Shown here piece after piece: positions 45,522-58,186 of a stretch of DNA of 64,000 nucleotides (position 1 is the first letter of the stretch; every line of letters starts with the position of its first letter). The translations under genes were made by a program, and so were the position numbers. The notes under the pieces are model-generated. The model had not been told where the DNA came from. It made no database searches and worked only from the letters and a program-made list of their open reading frames with translations. The stretch is from Elmis aenea (Eukaryota > Arthropoda > Insecta > Coleoptera > Elmidae): the NCBI GenBank assembly GCA_947652605.1, contig OX393577.1:65062108-65126107 (forward strand), written 5' to 3'.

Positions 45522-45580
45522 TTTACTCATGAGTCCTTCTACTGTTAGGTGTAGGACTGTTAAGATTATTCCAATTCCTT
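45522..45580 (-). mobile_element. Short LINE 3' tail fragment
   Basis: TTTATTTACTCATGAGTCC followed by TTCTACTGTTAGGTGTAGGA matches the 3' ends at 24.6, 48.2 and 63.1 kb. Only the last few dozen bases are present, as expected for strong 5' truncation. Confidence 0.6.
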
Positions 45581-46435
45581 GGTACTTTTCTTGATTTTAT
45601 TACTTCGTTCAATAGAGCCCTTTAGGTTTTAAAGAATTAAAATTGTACATGCTTTGCACGCATTCAAATAATTGGGGGGTTGCAGATCATTGAATGAGAA
45701 ATATTCAAGAAGCTTTTTTAAAATTCATTGGCATTTGTAAATGTTTTACATATTAAAAGAAATACTTTACGTATTTCTACACGTAATATAAAATATTTCT
45801 TTGGATAACATGCTTATAAATATATAAATGTTTGCTTAAGTCACATTCTTCAATTAGAACCTTTTGAACATTTTTGTGTTTATATTTACAAACAGGATTA
45901 TGTAAATGCTCCTTATCTTAACATTTTTAAGTTTAAAACTATTCTTCTAGATTCTCTTTATTAATTTCCTCACAAGATTATGAATGCTTGTTTGCATTCG
46001 TATATCGTAAGCTTAGTAACAATTTCATAAAGGAAATTATTACAAAACTTCTTTCTTGAAACCACCTTTTTGGGGCGTTCTAAACTGTATACTTGGGTTT
46101 AAGCACATATTTGCAGTTTTCTTAGTACATACAACATTATCTGTAGTCTAATTACATCTGCAAATAAAACGATCAGACGTGTGATTATATTTTTTAAATA
46201 GTAGATGATTATGTAGGTAAAATAAACTCTGTAAATAATTTAATTGACTAGTTCTGTAAAGTATAGTTTGCTCTTCAAAAGCTCTCGTAAGACGCTGAAA
46301 ATACCTGATGATAAATATGTGTTGTTTATCGTTCATGTCTCATAAAAATTTAAAAAAAATCAATAAATTGCTTGTGATGCTTGTAAACTCTTCTTGAGCT
46401 TTAGGCTGCAAAAATAGTATTTTTAGGGGCCCAGA

Positions 46436-46511
46436 TATGGGTACTGGGACTATAAGATTTAACTCAATTAATTATATGGGTACTGGGACTATAAGATTTA
46501 ACTCAATTAAT
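46436..46511. repeat. Exact two-copy 38-bp tandem duplication
   Basis: The unit begins GGGTACTGGGACTATAAGAT and ends in ACTCAATTAATT. It occurs twice in succession with no visible differences apart from the final bases, so the duplication is recent. Confidence 0.85.
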
Positions 46512-48189
46512 TTATTGGCGTGTCGTTTTAAAAATGATTTAGTGCCATTGTGGTAGGTCATTAACCAATTACATCAATGAAAGGGTATGAAAATCAACAT
46601 GGCTTGAAAAATATACATTCTGTTGTATGTTAACTTTGTATTCTTGAGAAAAATTCTACAAAATACTCGAGCTATTATGTGCGTAGGTTGTCACCAGTGA
46701 TTCCGTACGTGGCAAACTTTAAACATCCGTTAAAGTTGTTAATCTTCAAGTATCACATTAACCAAACATGGTCTAACATCCCGACCATTCCGTTCTTGAT
46801 TAAAATCAATATTAAGTGTTCCAACCTGTGTTTATTTAATTTTTCTTCGCGTCGCAATTAAATAAATTAAAGTCGTGACAAGTCATTATAACAAAAATGT
46901 TCTACACTCGCAGCGAATCGTAATATATATGTTATGGGTAACTAGAAATCGTGCTGGTGTCGGATTAAGTTTCAGAAAATTTACAGTTTACATCGAGAAA
47001 TCGGTAACGAGTTCTGAAAATAATGGGCTGTAACAGTCACATTCCCAGAAGTTTTAAAACCTGTCCAGTTTGACCCAATCTGTAAAAACCGGTAGGATCG
47101 CTTGAAATCTATCACGCACGTATGAGGAGACGTTGGGATGCTTCATTCATCGAGACAGGTTGTCGGGTGTTGAAGAGAAACTGACAAATTTGGGAAATAA
47201 TACGAGCCTAATTTATGCAATATTTTTTAAGTGGGAGTTTTGGTTCTTTGACACTGAAGAATAAAATTGTTCGGTTCTTAATGTTAAGACTTTTGTAAAG
47301 CCCTGTTCGAAACAATTGAACCTGAAGCATTTTTACAAAAATTTCTGTGGTCATGGATTTTTGGGACAATATTTTTTAATAAACCCGAAAATAATTTCGT
47401 TATAATTTTTTATTATCTTTATGAATTAATCGAAGACTTAAATTATTTTTCTTCTATATGTATACCTTCACTTATTTACGTTTTGTTTTGTTTTTCCGTG
47501 AAGATGAATACCACAAATTAAGAAACTCAGTTCTAAAAGTTACCGGCAATCAAAGAACCGTCGCTCTTTCCATTCACAAGGCGATTAACAAAAATACCGA
47601 ACTTATTAACATGACGTAAATTATTTTAATGATGCTATCAGTTCCTAATTTCCCATTTAAACGATTTTTCAAGCGATTTGTGGGACATCTAATTTAAGGT
47701 ATTAGTTAATGGTTATTCACGTAAAGCCGCGTTTCTTCTAGTCCCGGTATAATCCTTGATGATGAAGTGTTTGTCAAGTCGCGGTTCTATGTTTGTCCCC
47801 TATGCTTATTAACATAATTATAAAATAAAAATCTATTTAAAAGTTGTGTAATGTGAACATTTTAAATTTATAGTTGTTGCACTGCTTAGGTTTTCAAAAA
47901 CAGATAATTGTATTGTTTTGAAATGAAAACAATTTTTTGAATTTTGTCGTTGATCATGTGAAATGTTTGTAGTCCTTCTCATTGCTTCATGCAATTTTGG
48001 AATAACAAAAGCATAGAAAGTTTGTATAGTTCAATTTCACGACTCAGAATTCACTACCCAGCATCCCTTAATTTAATCATAAGAGTAACAACTGAACACT
48101 GAGTGGGACACTTCAGGCTTGTGCTGATTTCAGATTATGGTCAAATTAGTCTTCAATACATGAGACTTTTTTTAAATAGATAAGTGATT
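46512..48189. other. Intronic DNA, nothing recognised
   Basis: No coding frame, transposon end or RNA gene was identified; nothing stands out in 45581-46435 either. Confidence 0.35.
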
Positions 48190-48870
48190 ATTTATTTAGT
48201 CATAAGTCCTTCTACTGTTAGGTGTAGGACTATCAAGTCGTGTTGTGCTGACTTTTTCCATGCTTTTCTGTCTCGCGCTAGCTTTTTGTCTTTGCATTTG
48301 ATGTGTCTATCCATTGCTGCTTTTTCAACTTCGTCTTGCCAGGCTTTTCTCGGTCTACCTCTTTTGTTTTTCCCCCGTGATCTTGCTTCATAGGCTTTTC
48401 TGGTAAACCTTTCTTCTTTCATCCTATAAATTTGACCCAACCAACCCAACTGTCTTTCTCGTGTTTTTGTTTCAACTGATTTTATCTTTAATAGTTCTCT
48501 ATATGTTTCATTTCTGATTCTATCATTTTTTGTTTTTCCTTGGATTCTTCTTAGAAATCTCATTTCAGCTGCATTCACTTGGCTACTGATTTTATTTGTG
48601 AGTGTCCACGTTTCACTTCCGTATAAAAGTGCCGGAGTTACTACCTTTTTGACCACTTCCACTTTTGTTCGTTTTGGGACTGTTTCCAAAAAATGTTCTT
48701 AAACTGTTAAATATTCTGACCACATTTCCTGTCCTTTCGCTTATTTCCTCGTCCATTCCTCCATTTTTCTCTATGATCACTCCTAAATATTTAAAGCTTT
48801 CTACCTGTTTCAACCTAAGCCCATTTAAGGTGATGTTATGCGTTTTGTAAAATAAATGATATGTCATATT
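48190..48870 (-). mobile_element. LINE 3'-end fragment with long open frame
   Basis: The frame at 48192..48689 (165 codons) codes KKVVTPALLYGSETWTLTNK, MRFLRRIQGKTKNDRIRNE, RQLGWLGQIYRMKEERFTRK and KNKRGRPRKAWQDEVEKAA. The preceding part (LKQVESFKYLGVIIEKNGGM) is in another frame, with the shift near 48680. The 3' end matches copies at 24.6, 45.5 and 63.1 kb. Because this frame is long it is one of the younger LINE copies here. The upstream RT palm is absent. Confidence 0.82.
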
Positions 48871-50039
48871 ATTTTTCTTTTTCGTACTAAATAAAGAAAA
48901 TCTTTAGAAATATAATGGGTGTCGTTATTTTATTGGAACGGTAATTCCAATGCCCCAAAGTCTTAAAGGAAAAGCACAAAATTTTCCCAATTTTTCTTAA
49001 AGCATTTAAGCATTTTAACAAATCAATTTTAGCGAGTATTTATGCTACCTGTCAAATACACCAAAATTCTTTACTTTGCGTTAATTAACATTTCAAAATT
49101 ATATCTGCGACAGGAAATACTTAAGTTTTAATAACTAATTTTACAACAGTTGGAATACCGTTCAAAGAAAAGAAAAAAAAAGCGAATTTAAATATTCTAT
49201 TTTTAGCGATTTGACATATCGGGCATAAACAAAAATTGCCTTTACGACGTTCTCTGGCATTTAAAAATGAATACAAACAAAATAATAACCTGCGATGGGC
49301 AATTGTTTTTGTAGCTCTAGTCGATTGTTTTACAATGCGGTGCAGTTTAACCCTAATTAAATTTCAAAGACATATACACTCTAATTTTAAAAAAATATCG
49401 TATGGTTATGGAATACGTGAAGAAAACATTTCATGGATAAAGTGATAAATAACAAACAAACTGGAAATTTTATCGTAAAATAGATCACTCCGCATTTAAT
49501 TAGTTGACCTGCTGTTAAGGTGTTCCCCATATGAATGCCGTTGCTAAAATCAGTTTAAAATACGTTTTAAAGAACAATTTATGGTATTCTGGGTGTATTA
49601 TTAGCGCGGACCTGGATGAATTATATCGGCACTTGCTGTGCGCAATAAAACATCTTGGGAATTCGCTCGCAATTTGTATCTGACTCAAATCTAAGTAGGC
49701 TAAAATGCAGAGTCGTTTATATTTTCTAGTTTTCCCACATACATTACTTTGTGCAGTTACAATTCATATTTACCGGCGGCGTTTATATGAACATTCTCAG
49801 AAAATTTTGACGTGTGAAGAGAATTTTAATTTTTTCTAAGACCCTATTGTGGGTGCATTTTAAGTTAAGATGGGCTCCAGGATAGATAATATAAACATAA
49901 TCACGGGATGAATACCTGAGTTTCATTGTGTTTTGGGTACGAATCATTTGATAGGGTAAAATTTATTTCTTCCATTTGTTCCTACCTTGAAAAATTTTTA
50001 GAGTGGAAACAATCAAAATTAAAAAAAGTGTATTTAAAC
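48871..50039. other. Intronic DNA, nothing recognised
   Basis: The frame at 49236..49445 has no recognisable features. Confidence 0.35.
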
Positions 50040-50735
50040 TACCGAGAACTACAATAAGTATAAAGAACAAAGAATGAAAGTCAAAGAATTGGTAAAAACA
50101 TCGAAACAACAATCCTGGGAAGAATTTCGACGCAAGATGGAACAAGATAGCAAAGGAAGCCAAAAGTTATTTTACAGAGTTTTAAAATCACTACGAAAAG
50201 GTAAACAAAATAAAAGCATTAATATCAAGTCGAAAGAAGGAAACATAATAGAAAACAAGAGCAATATAATGGCCCGATGGAAGGAACACTTTGAAGATAT
50301 GCTAAATACAACGCCAGCTGACACAGAAATCGAAACGGAAGAAAATAATGAATATAGAGGAAATACAGAGAACATGATACATGAATAAATGAAGTCAGAA
50401 GAAGTAATTGAAGCTATAAAAATGCTGACAAGCAAAATACAGGCGCTAGAAATGAAGTATTTAAGAGGTGTCAAAGGTATTACCCGAAGAGATAAAATAC
50501 TAAATGAGACAATTAGAGCAGAACTCAATGTTAAACCAATTTTGGAAAGCATAGAAAAACAACATCCAAAGTGGTTTGGGCATCTAGTAAGGATGAAGGA
50601 TGGCAGACAAACGAAAAGAATATGGCTACCCAAATCTACACACAAAAGACAAAGAGGAAGACCGAGGAAAGCATGGAATCAAGGGGATGAGAATGACAAG
50701 GAAGAAGAAAGAATCGGCAGTATTTATTCATGAAA
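50040..50735 (+). mobile_element. Internally deleted LINE copy
   Basis: A frame at 50074 codes the linker before the polymerase: QQSWEEFRRKMEQDSKGSQK, LFYRVLKSLRKGKQNKSI and MARWKEHFEDMLN. At about 50440, after EEVIEAIKMLTSKIQ, it passes straight into the C-terminal text ALEMKYLRGVKGITRRDKIL, KWFGHLVRMKDGRQTKRIW and RQRGRPRKAWNQ. The whole RT palm is missing at this joint. One stop codon separates the two frames. Confidence 0.78.
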
Positions 50736-52180
50736 TTAGTTGATGTTTTGTAATGTACCTTAACACCTTTGGGTAAATAAGTTTCTTGATAACTAATAAA
50801 AAAAGAATAATTTAGTAGTATGTCAATTTCTTCTTCAAAATGAGACGAGAACTTTCCTGCTGCAGTAAACGCTTAACTACCCATGAGGTGTCGTTAAGTA
50901 TCAGATCGATTATGGTAACAACCTTATGTTAGTTCCTACTAAATACTTCGAGACTGCCCAGTATCTACCTCTTAAACGTCAATTTTATTTAATGAGTTGT
51001 ATTTTTAATACCGCAGTTGCATCACCTTTCTGCTAAGTCATAAAAAAATGACGAGGCAACTCGGCGCAGGTGGATAATCAAAAGTTTACCGGCTCATCAT
51101 TACATCGTCCAATCTATTCAGGAAATTCAAAACATCGAAAACGTTCACATCAAATCTTTCCTAAATCATAACATTCCTTTTTTAATTATGTTCGTTTATT
51201 GAATGAAAAAGTGAAATGCATAGTTAATTAAATAATAGCGAATTAAATGTCTAGCTTTCACAGACTGATTAGGTGTCCAATCACCCAAGTACAGTCAAAC
51301 TGTTTGGATAAAGCTTAATTCATCGCCTTCACTATATTAATACGGTGGCCTGTTACATTCAGATGTGTACTCATATCCAAGCATGCGGTGGATTCCTGTA
51401 TAGGTAACACTTTACATACCACGGTCTTAGCGGTTTCCAAAAAGTTTTTACCGCTTATTATTTAAATTATGCACCGGAGCTAAACTTTGCAGGACGTCCG
51501 CGCATATTTAATGAGCAACAAGTTTCACATTTTGTAGCCATTATCGCAAACAGTTTAGTTTAATTGGGAAAACACTGGATTAATTTTAATTATTAATAAA
51601 TCATTACTGTAAATTTGCTTTGCCAACAGCATATCGGGTGTTTATAACGAGATACTGCGTCTAATAGTGTTTTATAATTAAGTATGTCGTAATTTTTTGT
51701 GGCCATATAATCAGTCGAGGAAAGTACAATGAGTTCTGTGGAGTAGAGGCATACATTATCGTTTTTTATTGCTTCTCGTTATTAACTAATTTTGTTCGAA
51801 TGTGTTCTGTATTCTAATAGGTTTAATTTATGTCAAATTCCATTTAGTATTGGTGTAATAATTAATAATGTAACGTACAGGTTGATATATGCACGTGTTT
51901 ACCTTGCATATGTGTACGCATTTAAAGTTATAAATTTAAAAGACTCACCTTAAAAAAAAAGTTAATTACTGTGGTATTGTAAATTGTATGCAATATCGTT
52001 CAAGATTGCTTTAACAATATCTAAAGTACTGGCGATAAAAATGCATTGTAAATGTAAAAAAAAGTATAGTAGTTATTGTTTTATGGTTAATTAACGTTGA
52101 AATTTTTTAATTAAATATGAACATTGTAGGTGTTGATGTGAAAATAATGCCGAACTATTAAGAAATTAATAATTTGTATA
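50736..52180. other. Intronic DNA with one candidate splice-like site
   Basis: No gene recognised. A tandem acceptor/donor-like sequence on the minus strand lies at about 51943..51960 and is described among the findings. Confidence 0.35.
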
Positions 52181-52250
52181 CAGTGTCTCAGATTACGTTT
52201 CCAACATGGGGATCTTGCTTATTATAAGAGATACAGGTTTGTTTAAATTA
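52181..52250. mobile_element. Decayed end of a CAGGGTG-type foldback element
   Basis: After TATA the text CAGTGTCTCAGATT and ACATGGGGATCTTGCTTATTATAAGAGATACAG (given as ACATGGGGATCTTGC and TTATTATAAGAGATACAG) resembles the outer 70 bp of group-A elements. No partner end was found nearby. Confidence 0.45.
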
Positions 52251-54599
52251 GATGAATTATTCCTTAGTATAATATGACATTTTTTACAGTTAAAAATAAC
52301 TGCCATAATATGTCAAGGAGGACATACTTCTAAATCAAAATTTAACTTCCTATACACAATTTTTTTTCTAAATCCTAATGTTTTTTTCATTTAAATTCCG
52401 GCAATAGTCTGGTTATCAATTTAAAGGTTGTCTGGTTATTCAGATATTCTGTAATAATTCTATTTTAGTTCAGTTATTATACAATGATTATTAAACAATT
52501 GATTGATTTAATTGGACAGCTTAAAATTTGGCGTTTTTGCATTCCTTGTTGTTCCACAAAATATGTAAAATTACAGGTATAATTTAAGGTAACTGAGGGT
52601 CTGAACTATGCATCAGTTTTGTATTAGTTTAAAAAAAGTATTAACAAACAAAATTACTGAATGTTGAAGTGAAAACCGTTTAAAAATATTTAAAAGCTTG
52701 AACTTTCGGTATGTCATTTTTATACCCACGTGTAAAAATGTTATTAGTTACAACACATCCACTTAACACATAAGCAAATTGAAGAAAAAATAAACCAACA
52801 AGTACAGCACTTCTACAAATATGACCTCAGTATCGATTTACAGAATTATTTGTCATTCTGAGGCTAAATACGAAAGCCGTTTGGGTTCAAGATGTACACG
52901 ATACAAGATATTGTACAGTTACAAGCCGCTTCTGGCATTTTATAAACTTGTGGGAATCATAGCCCCAAGAATTTATATTGAGGTCACTTGTGAAGATTAC
53001 CAAATAAGCTTATTCCCAATTTTAAGATAATTGCGCAAAAACTGAAAATTCCAGCGACGTGTAACGGACAAAAAATACAAGAAAATTACGTTTATTGCTA
53101 AACCGATTTCTTTTTGTGTTCTTTGACCACATTTCGTAAAACCAAGCTATACAGTTTTTATCAGCTGAAGATCAATGATTTGGAACTTTATCTAATATGT
53201 TTATAAGGCAATTAATTTGGCTCGAATTTACATTAATGGCAGTTGGTTTAAGGCTATTAGTGCTTCAAAATCACTTTTTTAGAACAAAAAACGAACAGTT
53301 AAACAAATCATTAATAGAAAAATTGTTTTATATACCGGGTGCTTACAGAAAGACAGCTCAAAATTGGCCAACTTTCTCCAATTTTAAGGCACTATTTTGG
53401 AAAGAAAACGACTTAAAGCTTCTCTGAAATGAAATATTCCGTGTGTTAAGCCCAACGACAATTAGTTAACACTAAAAAAGAATCTCCTAATGGCTTTAAA
53501 TTGGGTCTTAAATTATGTCAAACGAATTTAAATAACAATTTACATTCTTTAGATGTCCTTTTTCAATCCAGATATGGAGTTTCAGTGCGCTTAGAATTCC
53601 CCTCTGAATTATTCAAATAATTTTCCGAGTTTCACGAATGTAAAGCATTTAAAAACACGAGCAACTGTACAAATTTGAACAAGGCTTCAGCAATATTATT
53701 AATTCTGATGTAACACACGGTGTTAGCTTTTCCTTCTGGTAATCCAACTTACACAAGTACAGTAAACGGTTTTGAATTAAAAACCCGTTTCTAAATGCTC
53801 GTTGCGTTAAAGTACTGACATGAACACTCAATTAGCTTAAGAATTACAAAGTTTATAATTTCGTCATAAAAAATTATGTCCTTTTAATTATTCGCATTAT
53901 TGAACGTGTTTTTAGACATCTGCGGTGTAATAAATCTGTACGACTTGCGCTTAAAAACTTGTCGGGTGCGATATTTTGTGATGAAATAAAAAAGATCTTG
54001 CACTTTGAATACATCGGCTGGCCTTATTAGTTGTGCAAATATAAAATGTGAAAGCATTGACCGATATAGTTTTACTCCATCGGCAAGTGGAACTTACTAA
54101 TTAAAAGGTATTTTCTTTACACAAAAAGTAATTAGGAAATCGAGTCAATACAGAGAATTGTGTGTGTGTGTGTACTTTGTAGTAAATATGAAATTGACCA
54201 ACATTGCGGGCAGCATTGTGCATTCTTTACATGGGCGCCAACGTAAGACGCAAAGTGAAATATTCACAACACTTTAAATATCGGAATTTCAAAGTAGTTT
54301 AGCTTGTGTATGTATTTTATTATCTTTGCAAATCTTTAACTGTCTTGCAATCAGGAGACACATGGATTTAACTAAAGCTACGATAGCATTCCTCTTAGCA
54401 AGCTGTGGCATGTTATGGAGATCCAAGGCATGAATACATTCTACACATAATTTCGAACACTTCGCGGTAGTGTGACAAGTTTCATAAAAATTGGACAGCA
54501 AATATCCCATGGATTTAATATAACAAATTAGGAAGGATGATGCGTAGCACCAATCTTTTTAAATATATTTAAATGGGGTTCTTGAAACTAAAGGAAAAA
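52251..54599. other. Intronic DNA, nothing recognised
   Basis: Frames at 52821, 53197 and 54289 have no family signatures. A short GT run is at about 54165. Confidence 0.35.
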
Positions 54600-55075
54600 A
54601 GTCGTGGCATAGGTTTGCCTCTAAGATTGCAAAGAAAATACAAAGAAAGCCTACACTGAACTGGCCTTTGTAGATGATGTGGTGCTATTAGCTAAAAACG
54701 AAAATTACTTGTAACATCTCGTAGTACGGGAAGATACATTATGAGCATCAGTATCAAAAAGACGAAGACTGATTATAAAAAGAATTATATGACGGTTTAA
54801 ATCAGGCTAAATTAAGCCATATATGTAGTTTTTGTCGACGTCCAGAAAGCATTTGACAGCATCCCTAAAAAAGAGGTATGGAATAGTCTTGGACAAAGAG
54901 GAATTAGTAAAAAGCTAGAGAAAGCTATTTTCAGTATATACTGAGACACAAGAAATTATGACAGAACAGGAAGCCTACAGTCAGAGGAGTTCGTAACCAA
55001 AGAGGGATTGAGACAAGGGGGACTACTGAGCCCAACTCTGTTCATTTGATATTTTTGAGTTCTGGAAATCCTGCA
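54600..55075 (+). mobile_element. Rearranged LINE reverse transcriptase fragments
   Basis: At about 54656 the plus strand codes YTELAFVDDVVLLAKNE, the FVDD active-site box. About 160 bp later it codes FVDVQKAFDSIPKKEVWNSL, motif A, followed by RTGSLQSEEFVTKEGLRQGG and LLSPTLF. In a normal RT, motif A and the GLRQGG block come before the DD box. The order here is therefore reversed, by rearrangement or by two insertions. Several stops are present. Confidence 0.75.
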
Positions 55076-55779
55076 GGACGAAATTGAATTGCAATACCGC
55101 AAAAATTCGCTATTCTCTCCATAGAACTTCGCGGTTAAAATTTCAGGTTTGTCACGAGCCGACTCGCTGACCTTGCGTGCCGAGTTCATTACTTTTTATA
55201 AGTTTGCAATACTGGAAATGCGACAATATTGACAATCGAAAGAATTCAGTCACCATCGGTCTCTTTGCTTTTGTTCTTCTGTATTTCGTTAAATCGTTAC
55301 GCTTCGTCATAGATATCAAAACGATTTTATAATACCAGACGGACGAAAGTGGCACAATTCGAGCATCAGCTAAACCGGTCGAACGGGAATTAATGAAAGA
55401 TTAATGAATTTTATCGGTTCATAAAACACTTGTCCAGTTGAAAACTACTTGTGTCATTAGAATTTATAATTTTTCACATGACCGTTCGTTTGAAATATAA
55501 ACAAATATTAAATGCACGTGTGGTTCTTGGAAAAGTGACTGCAGGTTTTTTCCCAAAGATTATATTGTTACGTAATCTGACACAAACTGAATTCGTTAAA
55601 TCAAATAAATAACACGTCACAGTTGACATGACTGCCATTTTACTTATATTACAAGCTTGATAGTTTTTATAACGTTCACATTTGGAATTTGCCATTTAAT
55701 TGTTGTCAATGTTATTATAGATTTCGTACAAATTTTTAATGTGTCTTTGCTGGTGATATGATAATTTGCGCCCCAACGG
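55076..55779. other. Intronic DNA, nothing recognised
   Basis: The frames on the minus strand (54956..55355, 55474..55695) have no recognisable features. Composition at 55130-55380 is less AT-rich than the flanks. Confidence 0.35.
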
Positions 55780-56515
55780 AAAGGGCCCTACAACAAAACT
55801 TACCGGTGGGGGAAAAAGAATTAAAGAAAATGCACTTAAAGATTAACACGAACAAAACAGAGGTTATGATGATTGGTAAAGAACCAGGTAAATAACCAGG
55901 AAAAAATAGAACAGGTGGAAGAGTATAAATATCTGGGAATTTGGATAGAGAGAGAAGGTAACATAGAAAATGATATAAAAGAAAGAATAAATAGAGCAGC
56001 AAAAGTATATCATAGGTATGAATAGATCGGTAATAAGAAAAAGAGAAATAAACAGAAAAACAAAAATGACAATATTCATACCAACCCTGGTGTATGGAAG
56101 TGAGACCTGGGTATTAAATCAGTCACAGAGAAGCAGATTACAACATATGCAGATGAAATACTTAAGGGCAGTAAAGGGCGTCACACGTAGAGACAGAATA
56201 AGAAATGAACAGATCAGAGAAAACTAGATATGAAAACAGTACATAGTGTAATCGAGAGAAGCCAGCTGAAATGGTTTGGACACATCAACCGAATGCAGCA
56301 AAGACAAGTAAAAGAGACATGGGAGGCAAAAGTACAGAATAAAAGAGGAAAGGGGAGACCAAAGAAAACATGGAATGATGAAGTGGCATTGATTTTAAAG
56401 AAACGAAACAAGAACTGGTCAGAGGCAACAAGAATGAAGAAGAACAAAAAGAGATGGACGAAATTCGTACACCTAAGTTAACCATGAGCTGTAATCACGA
56501 CTATTGCAAATACCT
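55780..56515 (+). mobile_element. LINE 3'-end fragment
   Basis: Broken frames code VEEYKYLGIWIEREGNIEND, KTKMTIFIPTLVYGSETWVL, MKYLRAVKGVTRRDRIRNEQ and LKWFGHINRMQQRQVKETWE, then KGRPKKTWNDEVALILKKR. The 3' end has TTACACCCTAGGGTAGAAA. One stop divides the last two frames at 56226. A foldback element starts 33 bp downstream. Confidence 0.8.
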
Positions 56516-56547
56516 TACACCCTAGGGTAGAAAAGTAACAGATTATA

Positions 56548-57300
56548 CAGTGTGGCTGGTTTTTCATTGTCCAGCTTATATCTGCTGAAATATTAATGTT
56601 ACCAAAAAAAGTTAAATGAGAAACTTATTAAACAAAAGCTGGTCTACAAAATTGTGCTAAAAATTTTGTTCTATAGCCTACCAGTTTTTCGGAAAAATAT
56701 CCAACTTTTGTTTTTTAAATAGAACACCCTGTATATTTTTATAGAATCACATTCTAAATCAATTTCTCTTCATAATGATACTATCATAAGTACCATTTTG
56801 CTTTTAAATTATGCTCAATATTAAAAAAAAAAAAAATTATTATAGTCGGCTGTGGAAACAGCACAGCATATCAACTTTTTCATTATTTGTATGGTACATT
56901 TTTCTTAATTATAATTACACTTATTTTTGTCTGATTTGACAAGTGTTTGCTAATGTAAACAAATTTGACAGGTATTTGCAATAAACAAAACAATATCACA
57001 GCCGACTTTAATCATTCCTTTTTTGAAATATTGTGCATAATTTAAAAGCAAAATGGTACTTATGATATATCATTGTAAAGAGAAATTGATTTAGAATGTG
57101 ATTCTGTAAAAATATACCGGGTGTTCTATTTAAAAAACAAAAGTTGGATATTTTTCCGAAAAACTGGTAGGCTATGGAACAAAATTTTTAGCACAATTTT
57201 GTAGACCAGCTTTTGTTTAATAAGTTTCTCATTTAACTTTTTTTGGTAACTTTAATATTTGAGCAGATATAAGCTGGACAATGAAAAATCAGCCACCCTG
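56548..57300. mobile_element. Palindromic CAGTGTG/CACCCTG element, group C
   Basis: A 753-bp element flanked by TA (56546-56547, 57301-57302). The left text TGGCTGGTTTTTCATTGTCC and the next 300 bp recur inverted at the right (GGACAATGAAAAATCAGCCA). Inside each arm a second CACCCTGTATA/TATACCGGGTG motif lies about 170 bp from the end, so an older element may be embedded symmetrically. There is no coding capacity. Confidence 0.85.
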
Positions 57301-57936
57301 TATACACAAATTTCTAACTTTTTTGCTTTTTTTATTTGGAAAAATTTGTGGCGTGTTAATTTTAAAAGAATAACACCCAACCATTAGATCAATTGAAAAT
57401 GACAACGAATGCTGACAAATTCTGTTGATGTCAGTAGCAAAACATCACTAAATAAAAGACATTTGTCCATGTTATTTAATAACTTGAGCGATTTATCGTT
57501 TTTTTTAATGAAAATTTGTTAATTATTAGATACTTCAAATCTAAAAACGGAAAATTTAACACAATATTTTGTCAGATTAACTAATTCTTTTGCTATTATG
57601 ATTTTATTTAAAGTATAGAACTGGGCTTGTAATAATTTTAGTTAATTTTAACACCCCGTAACACACCTTTAATTTTAATTAAATACAAAATTAAAAGTTG
57701 AATGCTAACAATAATTATAAAACATGAAGGTTCAATTTTGTTAAATAATAATTAATTTAATCTAGTTCACAATTATTTGTAATGTGCAATTGTTAATTAT
57801 AGCGTTGTATTCACTTTTGATGTCTGTACGATTATTAATTTAAAGAATAATCTATTTAACTAATTAAAAACTATGAGTTACGCTATTAATTAAAAAGTGC
57901 AATTAATTGCTGAATGTCTGAAGGTATATAACTTAC
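57301..57936. other. Intronic DNA without transposon traces
   Basis: No repeat or frame was recognised. It borders the splice-like site at 57937-57990 and appears to be older, unique intron sequence. Confidence 0.35.
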
Positions 57937-57992
57937 GTGTGGAGATAATTGCTTCGTACTATGAGTATGGAATCTTACCTGAAAGAAAAAAA
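57937..57992 (-). promoter_or_regulatory. Candidate recursive-splicing ratchet site with 42-nt RS-exon
   Basis: Read on the minus strand, a long pyrimidine tract ends TTTCTTTCAG (57979-57981 are the CAG) and is followed at once by GTAAGAT. This is a 3' splice site fused to a strong 5' splice site. Exactly 42 nt later a second strong donor follows (TCTCCACAC|GTAAGT, exon end 57937). If used as an exon the 42 nt are open in one frame only (VRFHTHSTKQLSPH, phase 0). That does not fit the phase-1 start of the exon at 28223, so a direct coding join is excluded. A zero-length ratchet point inside the very long first introns of the AHNAK-like gene fits better; a 5' UTR exon is the alternative. Confidence 0.5.
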
Positions 57993-58186
57993 AATAGAAT
58001 TAATCTTGTGCCATTAACATACTTTTTAAATTTATTGTTAATTTAATTTTCTAATAATAATTTTTTATTATTGATGTGTAGACAACATAGTTCGCTTGCT
58101 TTTTCATATCAAATTTCTTCAAATGTTGCACGAAGTTATAGCTATGGTTTCAAAATAATGTGTAGGCATTTTTCACAAAAATGTTG

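Noticed and set aside
53330..53345. TACCGGGTGCTTACAG as another CAGGGTG-type end
   Set aside because: No matching inverted end or homologous inner sequence was found nearby.
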